A stretch of DNA of 14,991 nucleotides from CAYOFK01 sp964403185 (GCA_964403185.1 CAYOFK010000067.1:1-14991); one strand, 5' to 3'. Shown: positions 7,751 through 14,717, counted from the first letter of the stretch. Translations and numbers: made by a program. The notes: a model not told the origin generated them from the letters alone.

Positions 7751-8176
7751 TTAAATATCTTTCCTTACAACTTCTGCATAAATATTCAGGATTATGACCG
7801 GGGGATTGGAATTTGACCTGATGGCTATGGTTTTATGATTTGAACCAAGCCTGCCGCGACTGTCAAACTCAACCACAATCTTACCCTGTCCGCCGGGAGG
7901 TGTTGGTTCCTTGCTGTAACTGGGAACCGTACATCCGCAGGACGCAGATGCTGAGGTAACGATCAGGGGAGCTGTGCCTGAATTCGTGAATCTGAACGTA
8001 TATGAAACAAGTTCTCCTTCAATGAGGGTGCCATAATCATGCGAACCGGCCTCAAAGCTAATGGCTGCCTGACCGGTAGTATCATCCGGTATCCGGATAT
8101 TATCCTGATTTCCGGTGGTTCTCTCAGTGCATGAGATGCACGCAAATAGGCCTATAACCAGTACTGCCAATCTCAT
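7751..8176 (-). CDS. DUF1573 domain lipoprotein
   Basis: Short secreted protein (141 residues) with an N-terminal signal and a lipobox-like end (LFAC at residues 10-13 or ISC at 14-16), so probably an envelope lipoprotein. The remainder is a single DUF1573 domain, an Ig-like beta sandwich common in Bacteroidota: HDYGTL, FRFTNSGTAPLIV, the near-invariant SCGCTVP, and FDSRGRLGSNHKTIAIRSNS. Function is unknown. The start is taken at ATG 8176 because the signal peptide begins there. A longer reading from a GTG at 8248 would add 24 residues ahead of it. It follows nusB by 73 bases and precedes yajC. Confidence 0.87.
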   Translation of the reverse strand: MRLAVLVIGLFACISCTERTTGNQDNIRIPDDTTGQAAISFEAGSHDYGTLIEGELVSYTFRFTNSGTAPLIVTSASASCGCTVPSYSKEPTPPGGQGKIVVEFDSRGRLGSNHKTIAIRSNSNPPVIILNIYAEVVRKDI

Positions 8177-8249
8177 AATTCTATATTGTTCAGTTTTAAT
8201 CGACCACAAAATAAAGGGATTTAAAGGACTTGTACAACTCCAACTCACT

Positions 8250-9206
8250 TTATATTGCCATTTCCCCGATCAATCCTTTTCCTTTTTTCTTAATAAGCTT
8301 TTGCTCTTTCAGGTGTCCGGTGATCCTATCCAGTATGCCGTTGATGAAAGTACCACTCTTTTTGGAACTGTAATCTTTTGCAATCTCAATATATTCGTTA
8401 AGACTGACTTTTACAGGGATTTCAGGAAAAGCCACCATTTCTGTGATGGCCAGCTCCATGATCAAAATATCCATCAGGGCCACGCGTTCGATGTCCCAGT
8501 TTTCAAGATATTTTTCAATCAGTGCTTTGTAATCATTCCCTTTAATCACCACCTGCCTGAAAAGCTCAAAAGTAAACTTCTTATCTTCAGGACTTTTATA
8601 TATCTGGTCTCCGGCAAAAATGAAAAGTTTACCGGGCTTTGTTTTTTTTATGGACTTAATGATCATCCCAAGAATGAATTCAAGATCATCATTCCAGTAG
8701 ATGCTCTGCTCCTCCAGGCTGTTTTCCAGATCCTCAGAAAGAGCTATAACAGTTGTATAAATATTAGAAATAAACTTTTTATCTTCTTCCCATCCGGAAT
8801 CTGCCTGATCCATGTAATCAGTATAAGATTCCGATTGGTAAATCACATGATAAAGCTTTTTAATAAGCTCGGGATACTTACTCCATGAGATCTTTCTTTC
8901 CCTGATCTGCTTAATAAATGCAGGGTGTTTTCTCAATTCGGCAATAAACAGGTTGTCGATGAAAATAGTATTTGGATGAAGGTCTGCTTGGGTGGGCATT
9001 TTTTTTTGTCTTGCCAACTCAATTCTCAATTGGGCATAATCAACGATATCCACAACCAGCAAAAGCAGGAAAAAATATAAATCATAGGCTTTCTCAACGC
9101 TGTGCTTTAATTCCTTCTCAGCCAGAGGTAAAGATTCTCTTCCTCTTTTTATGTAAGCGTAATAGGTCTGTAAAACCTTGATCCGTAACAGCCTCCTGTT
9201 AATCAT
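8250..9206 (-). CDS. nusB: Transcription antitermination factor NusB (long Bacteroidota type)
   Basis: NusB pairs with NusE (ribosomal protein S10) and boxA RNA in antitermination of rRNA transcription. The NusB core is in the C-terminal part: ALIEKYLENWDIERVALMDI, then MELAITEMVAFPEIPVKVSL, NEYIEIAKDYSSKKSGTFIN and GILDRI, with a very basic tail (EQKLIKKKGKG). At 318 residues it is about twice the enterobacterial length. The N-terminal half (MINRRLLRIKVLQTYYAY onward) is a helical extension that I regard as normal for this phylum. It is the first gene of the minus-strand block and has a consensus promoter 28 bases upstream. Confidence 0.93.
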   Translation of the reverse strand: MINRRLLRIKVLQTYYAYIKRGRESLPLAEKELKHSVEKAYDLYFFLLLLVVDIVDYAQLRIELARQKKMPTQADLHPNTIFIDNLFIAELRKHPAFIKQIRERKISWSKYPELIKKLYHVIYQSESYTDYMDQADSGWEEDKKFISNIYTTVIALSEDLENSLEEQSIYWNDDLEFILGMIIKSIKKTKPGKLFIFAGDQIYKSPEDKKFTFELFRQVVIKGNDYKALIEKYLENWDIERVALMDILIMELAITEMVAFPEIPVKVSLNEYIEIAKDYSSKKSGTFINGILDRITGHLKEQKLIKKKGKGLIGEMAI

Positions 9207-9233
9207 TATCTAAAAGAACTTTCAAAAAACACA

Positions 9234-9264
9234 CAAAAATACAATCTTTTCCACGGACAGCAAA
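9234..9264 (-). promoter_or_regulatory. Consensus Bacteroidota promoter for the nusB operon
   Basis: Read on the minus strand, TTTG (9264-9261) is followed after 19 bases by TATTTTTG (9241-9234). This is an exact fit to the published Bacteroidetes -33 TTTG / -7 TAnnTTTG pattern with canonical spacing. It leaves a leader of about 20 bases to the nusB ATG at 9206. It is the only consensus promoter visible for the block down to 3807. Confidence 0.75.
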
Positions 9265-9316
9265 CAAAAATCAGGAATCTACACCAAAAACCAGACATTT
9301 CCCTGAAAAAAGGATT

Positions 9317-9352
9317 TTTGAACGTAAGAATAATAAATAATTTTTACATTTG
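9317..9352 (+). promoter_or_regulatory. Candidate promoter for the DUF3276 gene
   Basis: An exact -7 element TACATTTG (9345-9352) lies 35 bases before the ATG at 9388. The nearest TTTG (9317-9320) is 24 bases upstream of it, longer than the usual 19-21, so the -33 part is doubtful. The AT-rich setting and placement fit a promoter divergent from that of nusB. Confidence 0.5.
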
Positions 9353-9387
9353 ACCAGACTAATCGGCTAAACATAAAAATTAAATGT

Positions 9388-9777
9388 ATGGAAGAAGGTA
9401 TTGAAAAAAAGGAAGAACGTGTGTACAATGAACGCGAAGAGATTTTTTCAAAGGCCGTCAGAGCTGGAAAAAGAACTTACTTCTTTGATGTAAAAGCAAC
9501 CAGAAGGAACGATTATTACCTCACCCTTACTGAGAGCAAAAAAAGATTTAACAAAGAAGGGCGTCCATTTTATGAGAAACACAAGATTTTCCTGTATAAG
9601 GAAGATTTTGACAAGTTCACGGAGGGACTTACTGAAGCTGTCAGGTTTATAAAAAATGCAAATCCGGAGATCCTCGACAAAATACCTGAGGAAAAACCTG
9701 AAGAAAAACAGGTTGAGACCATGGCAGATGATTTTACCAATGTTGAATTTGAAGACCTGGAAGAAAAAAAAGATTAG
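9388..9777 (+). CDS. DUF3276 / PUR-family nucleic-acid-binding protein
   Basis: Small protein of the bacterial PUR (Pur-alpha-like) family. Solved members, including Borrelia BpuR, bind single-stranded nucleic acid through a beta-beta-beta-beta-alpha fold. Here residues about 18-95 carry the fold: EEIFSKAVRAGKRTYFFDVK, RRNDYYLTLTESKKRF, FYEKHKIFLYKEDFDKF and a final helix (EGLTEAVRFI). The N-terminus is charged and the last 35 residues form an acidic, probably disordered tail ending EFEDLEEKKD. Length 129 is usual for Bacteroidota members. It is transcribed alone, divergent from nusB. Which RNA or DNA it binds cannot be read from the sequence. Confidence 0.88.
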   Translation: MEEGIEKKEERVYNEREEIFSKAVRAGKRTYFFDVKATRRNDYYLTLTESKKRFNKEGRPFYEKHKIFLYKEDFDKFTEGLTEAVRFIKNANPEILDKIPEEKPEEKQVETMADDFTNVEFEDLEEKKD

Positions 9778-9858
9778 CCTGAAGTTTATTATCAGTAAAG
9801 AGATTTATTCTTATCACATGCCACTTATCCCTTGATACTTTATTGGTGTGTTTTGGAA

Positions 9859-9951
9859 GTTCGATTACTTTTTTCACCGGGCCAGGTGGCAGGGTAGAAT
9901 GTATTCGTCGAACGCCTCCAGGTCGCCCCACGAATGGTTACTGGAGTAACC
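9859..9951. other. Candidate structured RNA element with pseudoknot potential
   Basis: Three adjacent pairings can form. GTTCGA (9859-9864) pairs with TCGAAC (9908-9913). ATTCGT (9903-9908) pairs with ACGAAT (9930-9935). GGTTAC-TGGA-GTAACC (9936-9951) is a perfect 6-bp tetraloop hairpin immediately next to the second stem. The first two interleave, sharing only base 9908, in the topology of an H-type pseudoknot. CACC/GGTG (9875-9888) can form inside the first loop. It matches no RNA family I recognise (not tRNA, tmRNA, RNase P or SRP by eye). Six-base pairings in a window this size can arise by chance and the strand is undetermined, so it remains a hypothesis. Confidence 0.3.
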
Positions 9952-9997
9952 GGTTGCAAAATTGCCTCATTGCTCTAAAACCATATTGTGGTCTTTC

Positions 9998-10013
9998 TGT
10001 GATACAAGTCACG
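9998..10013. promoter_or_regulatory. CRP/FNR-family-like operator
   Basis: TGTGATACAAGTCACG matches the CRP-type palindrome TGTGA-N6-TCACA in 9 of 10 fixed positions. It lies about 215 bases before the feoAB start and about 150 bases before its -33 element, far for a classical activator site. It could serve a promoter not recognised here. It overlaps a second small inverted repeat (GTCAC-GGG-GTGAC, 10008-10020), so the identity of the binding protein is open. Confidence 0.35.
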
Positions 10014-10030
10014 GGGTGACTGATTAATCT

Positions 10031-10044
10031 CAGGTAAGTACCTG
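10031..10044. promoter_or_regulatory. 14-base near-perfect palindrome (possible operator)
   Basis: CAGGTA-AG-TACCTG: six-base arms around a two-base centre. The size and symmetry suit a dimeric repressor. It is 18 bases beyond the CRP/FNR-like site in the same gene-free region. No regulator gene lies next to it and it does not match the classical Fur box as I know it. Confidence 0.3.
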
Positions 10045-10160
10045 CGTCTGATGATATTAAGTCGCCCCTGACTGTCAGTTAGCAGGCTTCCTTTAGGACC
10101 GGGATTTTACCACTATTATCATTTATTGGAAACTTCTTAAAAATACAAGCTAAATAAGGG

Positions 10161-10192
10161 CTTGAGGAGTTTATCAGAAAATAGTAAGTTTG
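10161..10192 (+). promoter_or_regulatory. Promoter of feoAB
   Basis: An exact Bacteroidota -7 element TAAGTTTG (10185-10192) is preceded after 20 bases by CTTG (10161-10164), three of four matches to the -33 TTTG. The start of transcription would fall near 10199, leaving about 30 bases of leader that contain the ribosome binding site. If this is the main promoter, the inverted repeats further upstream are not part of the feoAB message. Confidence 0.55.
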
Positions 10193-10214
10193 CAGGTTCA
10201 AATTAATGACGACC

Positions 10215-10222
10215 AGGAGGGG
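10215..10222 (+). promoter_or_regulatory. Strong Shine-Dalgarno sequence of feoAB
   Basis: AGGAGGGG lies five bases before ATG 10228. Strong sites like this are unusual in Bacteroidota and absent from most genes in this window. The spacing favours ATG 10228 over the GTG at 10225 as start. Confidence 0.7.
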
Positions 10223-10227
10223 CGGTG

Positions 10228-12711
10228 ATGAATCTTGCAGAATTACAAAGCAGGGATACAGGAATTATTGTAAAAGTAAAAGGAACAGGATCATTCCGCA
10301 AAAGGATTCTGGAAATGGGTTTTGTAAAAGGGCAAAAGATAACCGTCATTAAAAATGCCCCTCTAAAGGATCCGATCGAATACCGGATCATGAATTACGA
10401 TCTTTCCTTACGACGCCAGGAGGCTGAATTGATAGAAGTGGTTATGGATGAATCGCGGGATGAACCGGTTCATGAAAACTTTACCGGCATCCTTTCAGAT
10501 AAAAACCATCATCCATCAATCCGGAGTCCTGAAAAGATCATTCAGGTAGCCCTGATAGGCAACCCAAACAGCGGCAAAACTTCTCTTTATAATTACGCTT
10601 CAAAATCCAGGGAGCATGTTGGAAATTACAGCGGCGTTACTGTCGATCTCCGGAAAGCAACCCTCAACCATGGTGGCTACAGGATTGTCCTTACTGATTT
10701 ACCAGGCACCTATTCACTCTCGGATTATTCTCCGGAAGAACTGTTTGTGAGGCAACATATAAGCAAAGGTAGCCCCGATGTGGTTATCAATGTTGTGGAT
10801 GGGTCAAACCTGGAAAGAAATCTGTACCTCACCACCCAGCTCATTGAAATGGAGGTAAAGCTTGTCCTGGCCCTGAACATGTACGATGAACTGCAAAAAT
10901 CTGGCGACCAATTTGATTACAAGTCCTTATCAAAAATGATGGGAGCGCCCATCATACCAACAGTCGCCTCCCGGGGAAGAGGCATCAGCAAACTCATGGA
11001 TGCCGTTATTGAAGTATTTGAGGGCACTGCCATGGATATGAGACAGATACAAATAAGTTACGGAACCGACACTGAACTGTCAATCAATAAGATCAGGCAA
11101 GTTATTGAAAACCTCCCCGAAGAGAAAAAAGAGATTTCTTCCCGCTACTGTGCCATCAAAATGCTCGAAGCAAGCCAGGATACAAAAAAACACATCTCAA
11201 AATGGAAAAACTTTCCTGCAGTAATGGAAGTCGTCAATACTGAACTGTCTAACCTGCACAAAGCAACAAACGAGGAACCCGAGGTTCTGATAACAGACTC
11301 CAGGTATGGATTTATTGCCGGTGCCCTCAGAGAGACTTTAACTAAAAATCCAAACCACAAGAGAAATGATTCTGAACTCATTGACACAGTGCTCACCCAC
11401 AAGATTTTTGGATTACCAATCCTGTTTTTCATTCTGTTTGTTGCCTTTTTTGCCACTTTCAAGCTGGGGGAATACCCCATGCTGTGGCTCCAGTCGCTGA
11501 TTGGAATATTTGGAACCACATTAAGCAGGATCATGCCCCCCGGTCCCTTTACCGACCTTCTGACAGAGGGGATCATCGGCGGGGTGGGCAGTGTCATAGT
11601 ATTCCTTCCAAATATCCTGATCCTCTTTTATTGCATTTCCCTGATGGAGGATACAGGTTATATGGCCAGGGCCGCATTCATTATGGATAAATTGATGCAC
11701 AAAATCGGATTGCATGGCAGGTCTTTTATTCCCCTGATCATGGGTTTTGGTTGCAATGTTCCGGCAATTATGGCAACCCGCACCGTAATAAACAGGAACA
11801 ACAGACTGGTTACCATGCTCATCAATCCCTTTATGTCATGTTCGGCCCGCCTGCCCGTATATATTTTAATCATTGGAGCATTTTTTCCTGATAACCCGGG
11901 GTTAATGCTGTTCCTGATGTACGCCATAGGTATAGTGATGGCCTCAGTCTTTGCAATACTGTTCAAAAAAACTTTCTTCCGCGCAGAAGAAGCCCCATTT
12001 GTTATGGAATTGCCGCCCTACAGAGTGCCAGGCCTTAAAGCAACACTAAAGCACATGTGGAGTAAAGGCAGTCAATACCTCAAAAAAATGGGGGGAGTGA
12101 TACTGGTTGCTTCCATACTGATATGGGGACTTGGGTACTATCCAAGGAACCAAACAACTGCAACCCGGCCCATAAAAGAAAATATCTCCGGGTTCGATTC
12201 ACCCGAACAATCAGGATCCGGAGCAGGTTTGACCGGCAAAGCAAGCGCTGAGGAACAATTTCAGAAGGCAGGAAACCTTGAGAATTCATACATCGGATAC
12301 ATTGGAAAATTTATAGAACCTGTTTTAAAACCCCTTGGATTTGATTGGAAAATGAGTGTGAGCCTGCTCACAGGAATTGCTGCTAAAGAGGTAGTAGTGA
12401 GTACGATGGGTGTGCTTTATAAAGCTGAACCTTCCGAAACCGGAGAAACAGAAAGCTTAAGCCAACGAATGAAAAACGAAAAATATCTCAGTGGGGATAA
12501 AGATAAGATCGGCACACCCGTGTTTAACAATGTGGTAGCGCTGTCCTATATGGTTTTCATCCTGCTGTATTTCCCCTGTGTTGCCGTAGTTGCAGCCATA
12601 AAAAAAGAATCCGGAAGCTGGAAATGGGCTCTTTTCTCGATTCTGTACACAACGGGGCTGGCCTGGATCGCATCCTTTATTGTATTTCAGGTGGGAAGTT
12701 TATTTAATTAG
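10228..12711 (+). CDS. feoAB: Ferrous iron transporter FeoA-FeoB fusion
   Basis: Inner-membrane Fe(II) importer with FeoA fused to the N-terminus, a common Bacteroidota arrangement (827 residues). Residues about 1-75 are the SH3-like FeoA domain (LILEMGFVKGQKI-type text; RIMNYDLSLRRQEAELI). After a linker comes the FeoB G domain: G1 GNPNSGKTS (111-119), G3 DLPG (157-160), G4 NMYD (217-220) and G5-like ASRGRG. It is followed by a GDI-like helical region and the membrane domain with two Gate/nucleoside-recognition halves. These carry FLPNILILFYCISLMEDTGY, GFGCNVPAIMATRT, INPFMSCSARLPVY and, late, GIAAKEVVVSTMG and YFPCVAVVAA. Conserved pore-region cysteines (in GFGCN, MSCS and FPCV) are present. 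The frame is intact. The Cys-rich partner gene follows after 15 bases. Confidence 0.97.
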   Translation: MNLAELQSRDTGIIVKVKGTGSFRKRILEMGFVKGQKITVIKNAPLKDPIEYRIMNYDLSLRRQEAELIEVVMDESRDEPVHENFTGILSDKNHHPSIRSPEKIIQVALIGNPNSGKTSLYNYASKSREHVGNYSGVTVDLRKATLNHGGYRIVLTDLPGTYSLSDYSPEELFVRQHISKGSPDVVINVVDGSNLERNLYLTTQLIEMEVKLVLALNMYDELQKSGDQFDYKSLSKMMGAPIIPTVASRGRGISKLMDAVIEVFEGTAMDMRQIQISYGTDTELSINKIRQVIENLPEEKKEISSRYCAIKMLEASQDTKKHISKWKNFPAVMEVVNTELSNLHKATNEEPEVLITDSRYGFIAGALRETLTKNPNHKRNDSELIDTVLTHKIFGLPILFFILFVAFFATFKLGEYPMLWLQSLIGIFGTTLSRIMPPGPFTDLLTEGIIGGVGSVIVFLPNILILFYCISLMEDTGYMARAAFIMDKLMHKIGLHGRSFIPLIMGFGCNVPAIMATRTVINRNNRLVTMLINPFMSCSARLPVYILIIGAFFPDNPGLMLFLMYAIGIVMASVFAILFKKTFFRAEEAPFVMELPPYRVPGLKATLKHMWSKGSQYLKKMGGVILVASILIWGLGYYPRNQTTATRPIKENISGFDSPEQSGSGAGLTGKASAEEQFQKAGNLENSYIGYIGKFIEPVLKPLGFDWKMSVSLLTGIAAKEVVVSTMGVLYKAEPSETGETESLSQRMKNEKYLSGDKDKIGTPVFNNVVALSYMVFILLYFPCVAVVAAIKKESGSWKWALFSILYTTGLAWIASFIVFQVGSLFN

Positions 12712-12726
12712 TTTTATCTTCGCAGA

Positions 12727-12897
12727 ATGGTACAGGAATTGTTGGCATCAGGAGTCTTTTTCATCGCAGTTTGCTACACTGCATACAAATTGTTTACCAC
12801 CCTTAAAAACCCGGGAGAACCGGGGGAGGATTCATGTGGTAATGGCAGTTGCGGCTGTAACAAGGATTTTAAAACCAACCTCATTAAAAAAGATTGA
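12727..12897 (+). CDS. FeoB-associated Cys-rich membrane protein
   Basis: A 56-residue open frame starting MVQELLASGVFFIAVCYTAY. One membrane helix (about residues 4-24) is followed by a short charged stretch and a cysteine cluster, DSCGNGSCGCNK (Cys 37, 42, 44), plus Cys 16 within the helix. This is the pattern of the small FeoB-associated Cys-rich proteins that follow feoB in many Bacteroidota and Firmicutes, analogous in position to FeoC. The cysteines may bind iron or sense redox state; this is unproven. It begins 15 bases after the feoAB stop with no promoter between them, so it is co-transcribed. Confidence 0.88.
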   Translation: MVQELLASGVFFIAVCYTAYKLFTTLKNPGEPGEDSCGNGSCGCNKDFKTNLIKKD

Positions 12898-12939
12898 TCC
12901 CTGTATGATTACATTCAACACTCATAAAAACCAATAACT

Positions 12940-13506
12940 ATGAAAAAAACAGTTGTTTTCTTGACACTGATGGTTGCACTTTTGGGCTGCAACCAGGCAG
13001 GTACTGAAAAGAAGAACCAAACAGATGAGCAGTCCCTGACTGAGATATCAATCCACGATTTGCTTGCCAACCCCGAACAGTATGTTGACAAGAAAGTGGC
13101 CATTGCCGGCACCATTGACCATGTCTGCAGACGCACAGGGAAAAAGATGTTTATGATCGGTGACGATCCGGCAGACCGTATCAAAATCACACCTGATAAT
13201 AAAATCGGGACCTTTGAGGTAGATCTGGAAGGAAGCACTTATACTGTTATAGGCGTGTTCCAGGAACTCATAGTTGATGAAAAATACCTTGCCATGATGG
13301 AAGAAGACGAAGCTAAAGCGGGTGAAGGAGCAGAAAATGCAGACCACGACAGTCCCCTGGATCAGGGATTGCACAACCAGGAAGAAGAGCAGAACGAAGA
13401 GGTCAAACCTGCTTCACAGGTAATGAGAGAACAGCTTGAAGCCTCAGGTAAAGACCACCTGTCATTCTATTCTGTGGAGGCAACAGAACTCAAAGAGAAA
13501 CAATAA
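12940..13506 (+). CDS. Probable OB-fold lipoprotein in the feo cluster
   Basis: The 188-residue protein begins with a lipoprotein signal peptide, lipobox LLGC (Cys 17), so it is expected to be lipid-anchored in the envelope. Residues about 35-115 look like one small beta-barrel (OB-type) domain: IHDLLANPEQYVDKKVAIAG, then TIDHVCRRTGKKMFMIGDD, IKITPDNK and YTVIGVFQELIVDEKYL. The HVCRRTGKKMF turn, with an adjacent His-Cys pair, is the most distinctive feature and could be a ligand site. Residues about 112-150 are acidic and probably disordered, followed by a short C-terminal helix region and VEATEL. I recognise no named family with certainty. It lies 42 bases after the FeoB-associated gene on the same strand and before a hairpin, so it is probably the last gene of the feo operon. 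A role with iron is inferred from position. Confidence 0.75.
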   Translation: MKKTVVFLTLMVALLGCNQAGTEKKNQTDEQSLTEISIHDLLANPEQYVDKKVAIAGTIDHVCRRTGKKMFMIGDDPADRIKITPDNKIGTFEVDLEGSTYTVIGVFQELIVDEKYLAMMEEDEAKAGEGAENADHDSPLDQGLHNQEEEQNEEVKPASQVMREQLEASGKDHLSFYSVEATELKEKQ

Positions 13507-13540
13507 AAGCCAGTAGCTGCCCGGAAAAATCATATATAAT

Positions 13541-13572
13541 GGAGGCCCTTACATAAATATTCAAGGGCCTCC
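13541..13572 (+). terminator. Hairpin after the feo cluster
   Basis: Perfect 10-bp stem GGAGGCCCTT / AAGGGCCTCC with a 12-base AT-rich loop, 34 bases after the lipoprotein stop. Only TT follows the stem on the plus strand, so it lacks the U-tract of a classical intrinsic terminator. It may still end or stabilise the feo transcript. Confidence 0.55.
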
Positions 13573-13599
13573 TTAACCTGAAATCATAACCGTGCTTCT

Positions 13600-14151
13600 A
13601 TGACTTGGAGAAAGATCAACCGGATTCTTCACCGGGATTTTGGCTATTTTTTTGTTGCAACATCCATAGTTTATGCAGTTTCCGGAATTGCCCTGAACCA
13701 CATTCGTGACTGGAATCCAAATTATGTCATCACTACCAGGAACATTAAGATCTCAGAAATTCCAGGCCGGGATGCCATCAATGAGTTATGGGTGCTGGGT
13801 ATTCTTGATGAATGGGGTGAAAAAGACAACTATAAAAAACACTATTTCCCTGCCCCTGCCCGTTTAAAGATCTTCCTGAAAGGCGGAAGTCTGCTGATTG
13901 ATCTGAATTCCGGATCCGGTTTCATCGAAAAAATCAGAAAACGGCCTATTTTCCATGGCATGAACTACCTGCACTACAACCCTGGAAAGGTCTGGACCTG
14001 GTTCTCTGACATTTATGCAGGTTCCCTGATCCTGTTATCTGTAACCGGATTGTTCATTTTACGTGGTAAAAATGGCATCACCGGCCGGGGTGCCTGGCTG
14101 ACCCTGGCAGGTATCGTGGTTCCGTTAATCATCCTGTACCTGATTCTCTAA
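13600..14151 (+). CDS. PepSY-associated transmembrane protein
   Basis: The 183-residue membrane protein resembles the short PepSY_TM-like family found in Bacteroidota. Predicted helices are at about 14-33 (following the basic start RKINRILHRDFG), 137-154 (DIYAGSLILLSVTGLFIL) and 164-183. The region between the first two (about 38-115) is a periplasmic PepSY-like domain (LKIFLKGGSLLIDLNSGSG). Histidines near the membrane ends (H11, H34, H119, H125) and the motif HYNPGKVWTWFSDIYAGSL agree with the family, some members of which accompany iron, heme or reductase functions. It starts 27 bases after the hairpin following the feo genes and 17 bases before the DUF456 gene, so it is probably co-transcribed with the latter. 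Function here is unproven. Confidence 0.82.
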   Translation: MTWRKINRILHRDFGYFFVATSIVYAVSGIALNHIRDWNPNYVITTRNIKISEIPGRDAINELWVLGILDEWGEKDNYKKHYFPAPARLKIFLKGGSLLIDLNSGSGFIEKIRKRPIFHGMNYLHYNPGKVWTWFSDIYAGSLILLSVTGLFILRGKNGITGRGAWLTLAGIVVPLIILYLIL

Positions 14152-14168
14152 ACGATCCGTAAACGATC

Positions 14169-14651
14169 ATGGTTGATTATGTACTGCTTGTTCTGGGCAT
14201 CCTTCTGATGATCATTGGTCTGCTTGGATGTATCCTGCCGGTGCTTCCGGGCCCTCCGGTCAGCTTCCTGGGATTACTGGCACTTAGCTTCACCGGTTTT
14301 GGTGATGAGGTATCCGGAAAGCTGTTGTTCTTAATGGGCATCATGGCGCTCGTTGTGACGGTTCTGGATTATATCGTGCCGGTGTGGGGAACAAAGAAAA
14401 TGGGAGGATCAAAAGCCGGTGTCTGGGGAGCTACCCTGGGCCTGGTAGCAGGCATTTTTTTCTTTCCTCCAATCGGTCTGATCGTTGGACCATTGGTGGG
14501 TGCAGTATTGGCGGAATCACTCAAGGGAGAGGAATTTAAAAAGTCATTTAGATCCGGTATAGGGTCTGTGTTGGGATTCCTCACAGGCATTGCCCTCAAA
14601 TTGACAGCCTCAGGTATAATGACCTGGTATTTTATTAAAGCAGTATTTTAA
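14169..14651 (+). CDS. DUF456 family membrane protein
   Basis: A 160-residue integral membrane protein of unknown function. It opens with a hydrophobic helix and the family motif GLLGCILPVLPGPPVSFLGL (about 18-37), followed by further helices around 51-70 and a glycine-rich pair (GVWGATLGLVAGIFFFPPIG, about 85-104; GLIVGPLVGAVLAE), a short charged loop (SLKGEEFKKSFRSG) and a final helix. The glycine-zipper-like pattern is normal for DUF456. It is on the same strand as, and 17 bases after, the PepSY-TM gene. Confidence 0.9.
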   Translation: MVDYVLLVLGILLMIIGLLGCILPVLPGPPVSFLGLLALSFTGFGDEVSGKLLFLMGIMALVVTVLDYIVPVWGTKKMGGSKAGVWGATLGLVAGIFFFPPIGLIVGPLVGAVLAESLKGEEFKKSFRSGIGSVLGFLTGIALKLTASGIMTWYFIKAVF

Positions 14652-14680
14652 TGCATGAAAAGGGCTGCCAGCCATGCATT
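14650..14680 (+). terminator. Hairpin overlapping the DUF456 stop codon
   Basis: AATGCATG (14650-14657) pairs perfectly with CATGCATT (14673-14680), and GGCT/AGCC can pair inside, giving a long stem that begins within the TAA stop. Only a weak T-rich stretch follows. The position suggests a transcript end. Confidence 0.5.
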
Positions 14681-14717
14681 CTTGCACCGTAATCATACCA
14701 GTCTAACCCCAGGTCGT

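Larger units (their letters stand above)
9778..10227. other. 450-base gene-free region upstream of feoAB
   Basis: No credible coding frame on either strand; the few ATGs are followed quickly by stops or run out of frame into feoAB. The stretch is unusually rich in inverted repeats: candidate RNA stems (9859-9951), a CRP/FNR-like palindrome (9998-10013) overlapping GTCAC/GTGAC (10008-10020), GATTAATC (10022-10029), CAGGTA/TACCTG (10031-10044), an enclosing CCTGC/GCAGG pair (10041-10086) and TGAC-T-GTCA (10069-10077). The word CAGGT recurs at 9883, 9919, 10031 and 10193. The last 70 bases hold the feoAB promoter and ribosome binding site. The first 80 bases show nothing distinctive. Confidence 0.7.

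Noticed and set aside
8115..8888. 257-codon plus-strand frame opposite nusB and the DUF1573 gene
   Set aside because: It lies antisense to two well-supported genes, has no recognisable domain and its composition is that of a reverse-strand shadow.
9851..9890. A GTTCGATTA word resembling a tRNA T-loop, suggesting a tRNA or tRNA-derived attachment site
   Set aside because: The flanking stems do not give a 5-bp T-arm with a 7-base loop, there is no acceptor stem or anticodon arm upstream, and the following bases do not form a tRNA 3' end.
11145..11597. 150-codon minus-strand frame inside feoAB
   Set aside because: It is wholly antisense to the conserved FeoB coding sequence and has no family features.
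12680..12937. 85-codon plus-strand frame overlapping the end of feoAB and the small Cys-rich gene
   Set aside because: The alternative frame from 12727 encodes a recognisable FeoB-associated Cys-rich membrane protein; this frame encodes nothing recognisable.
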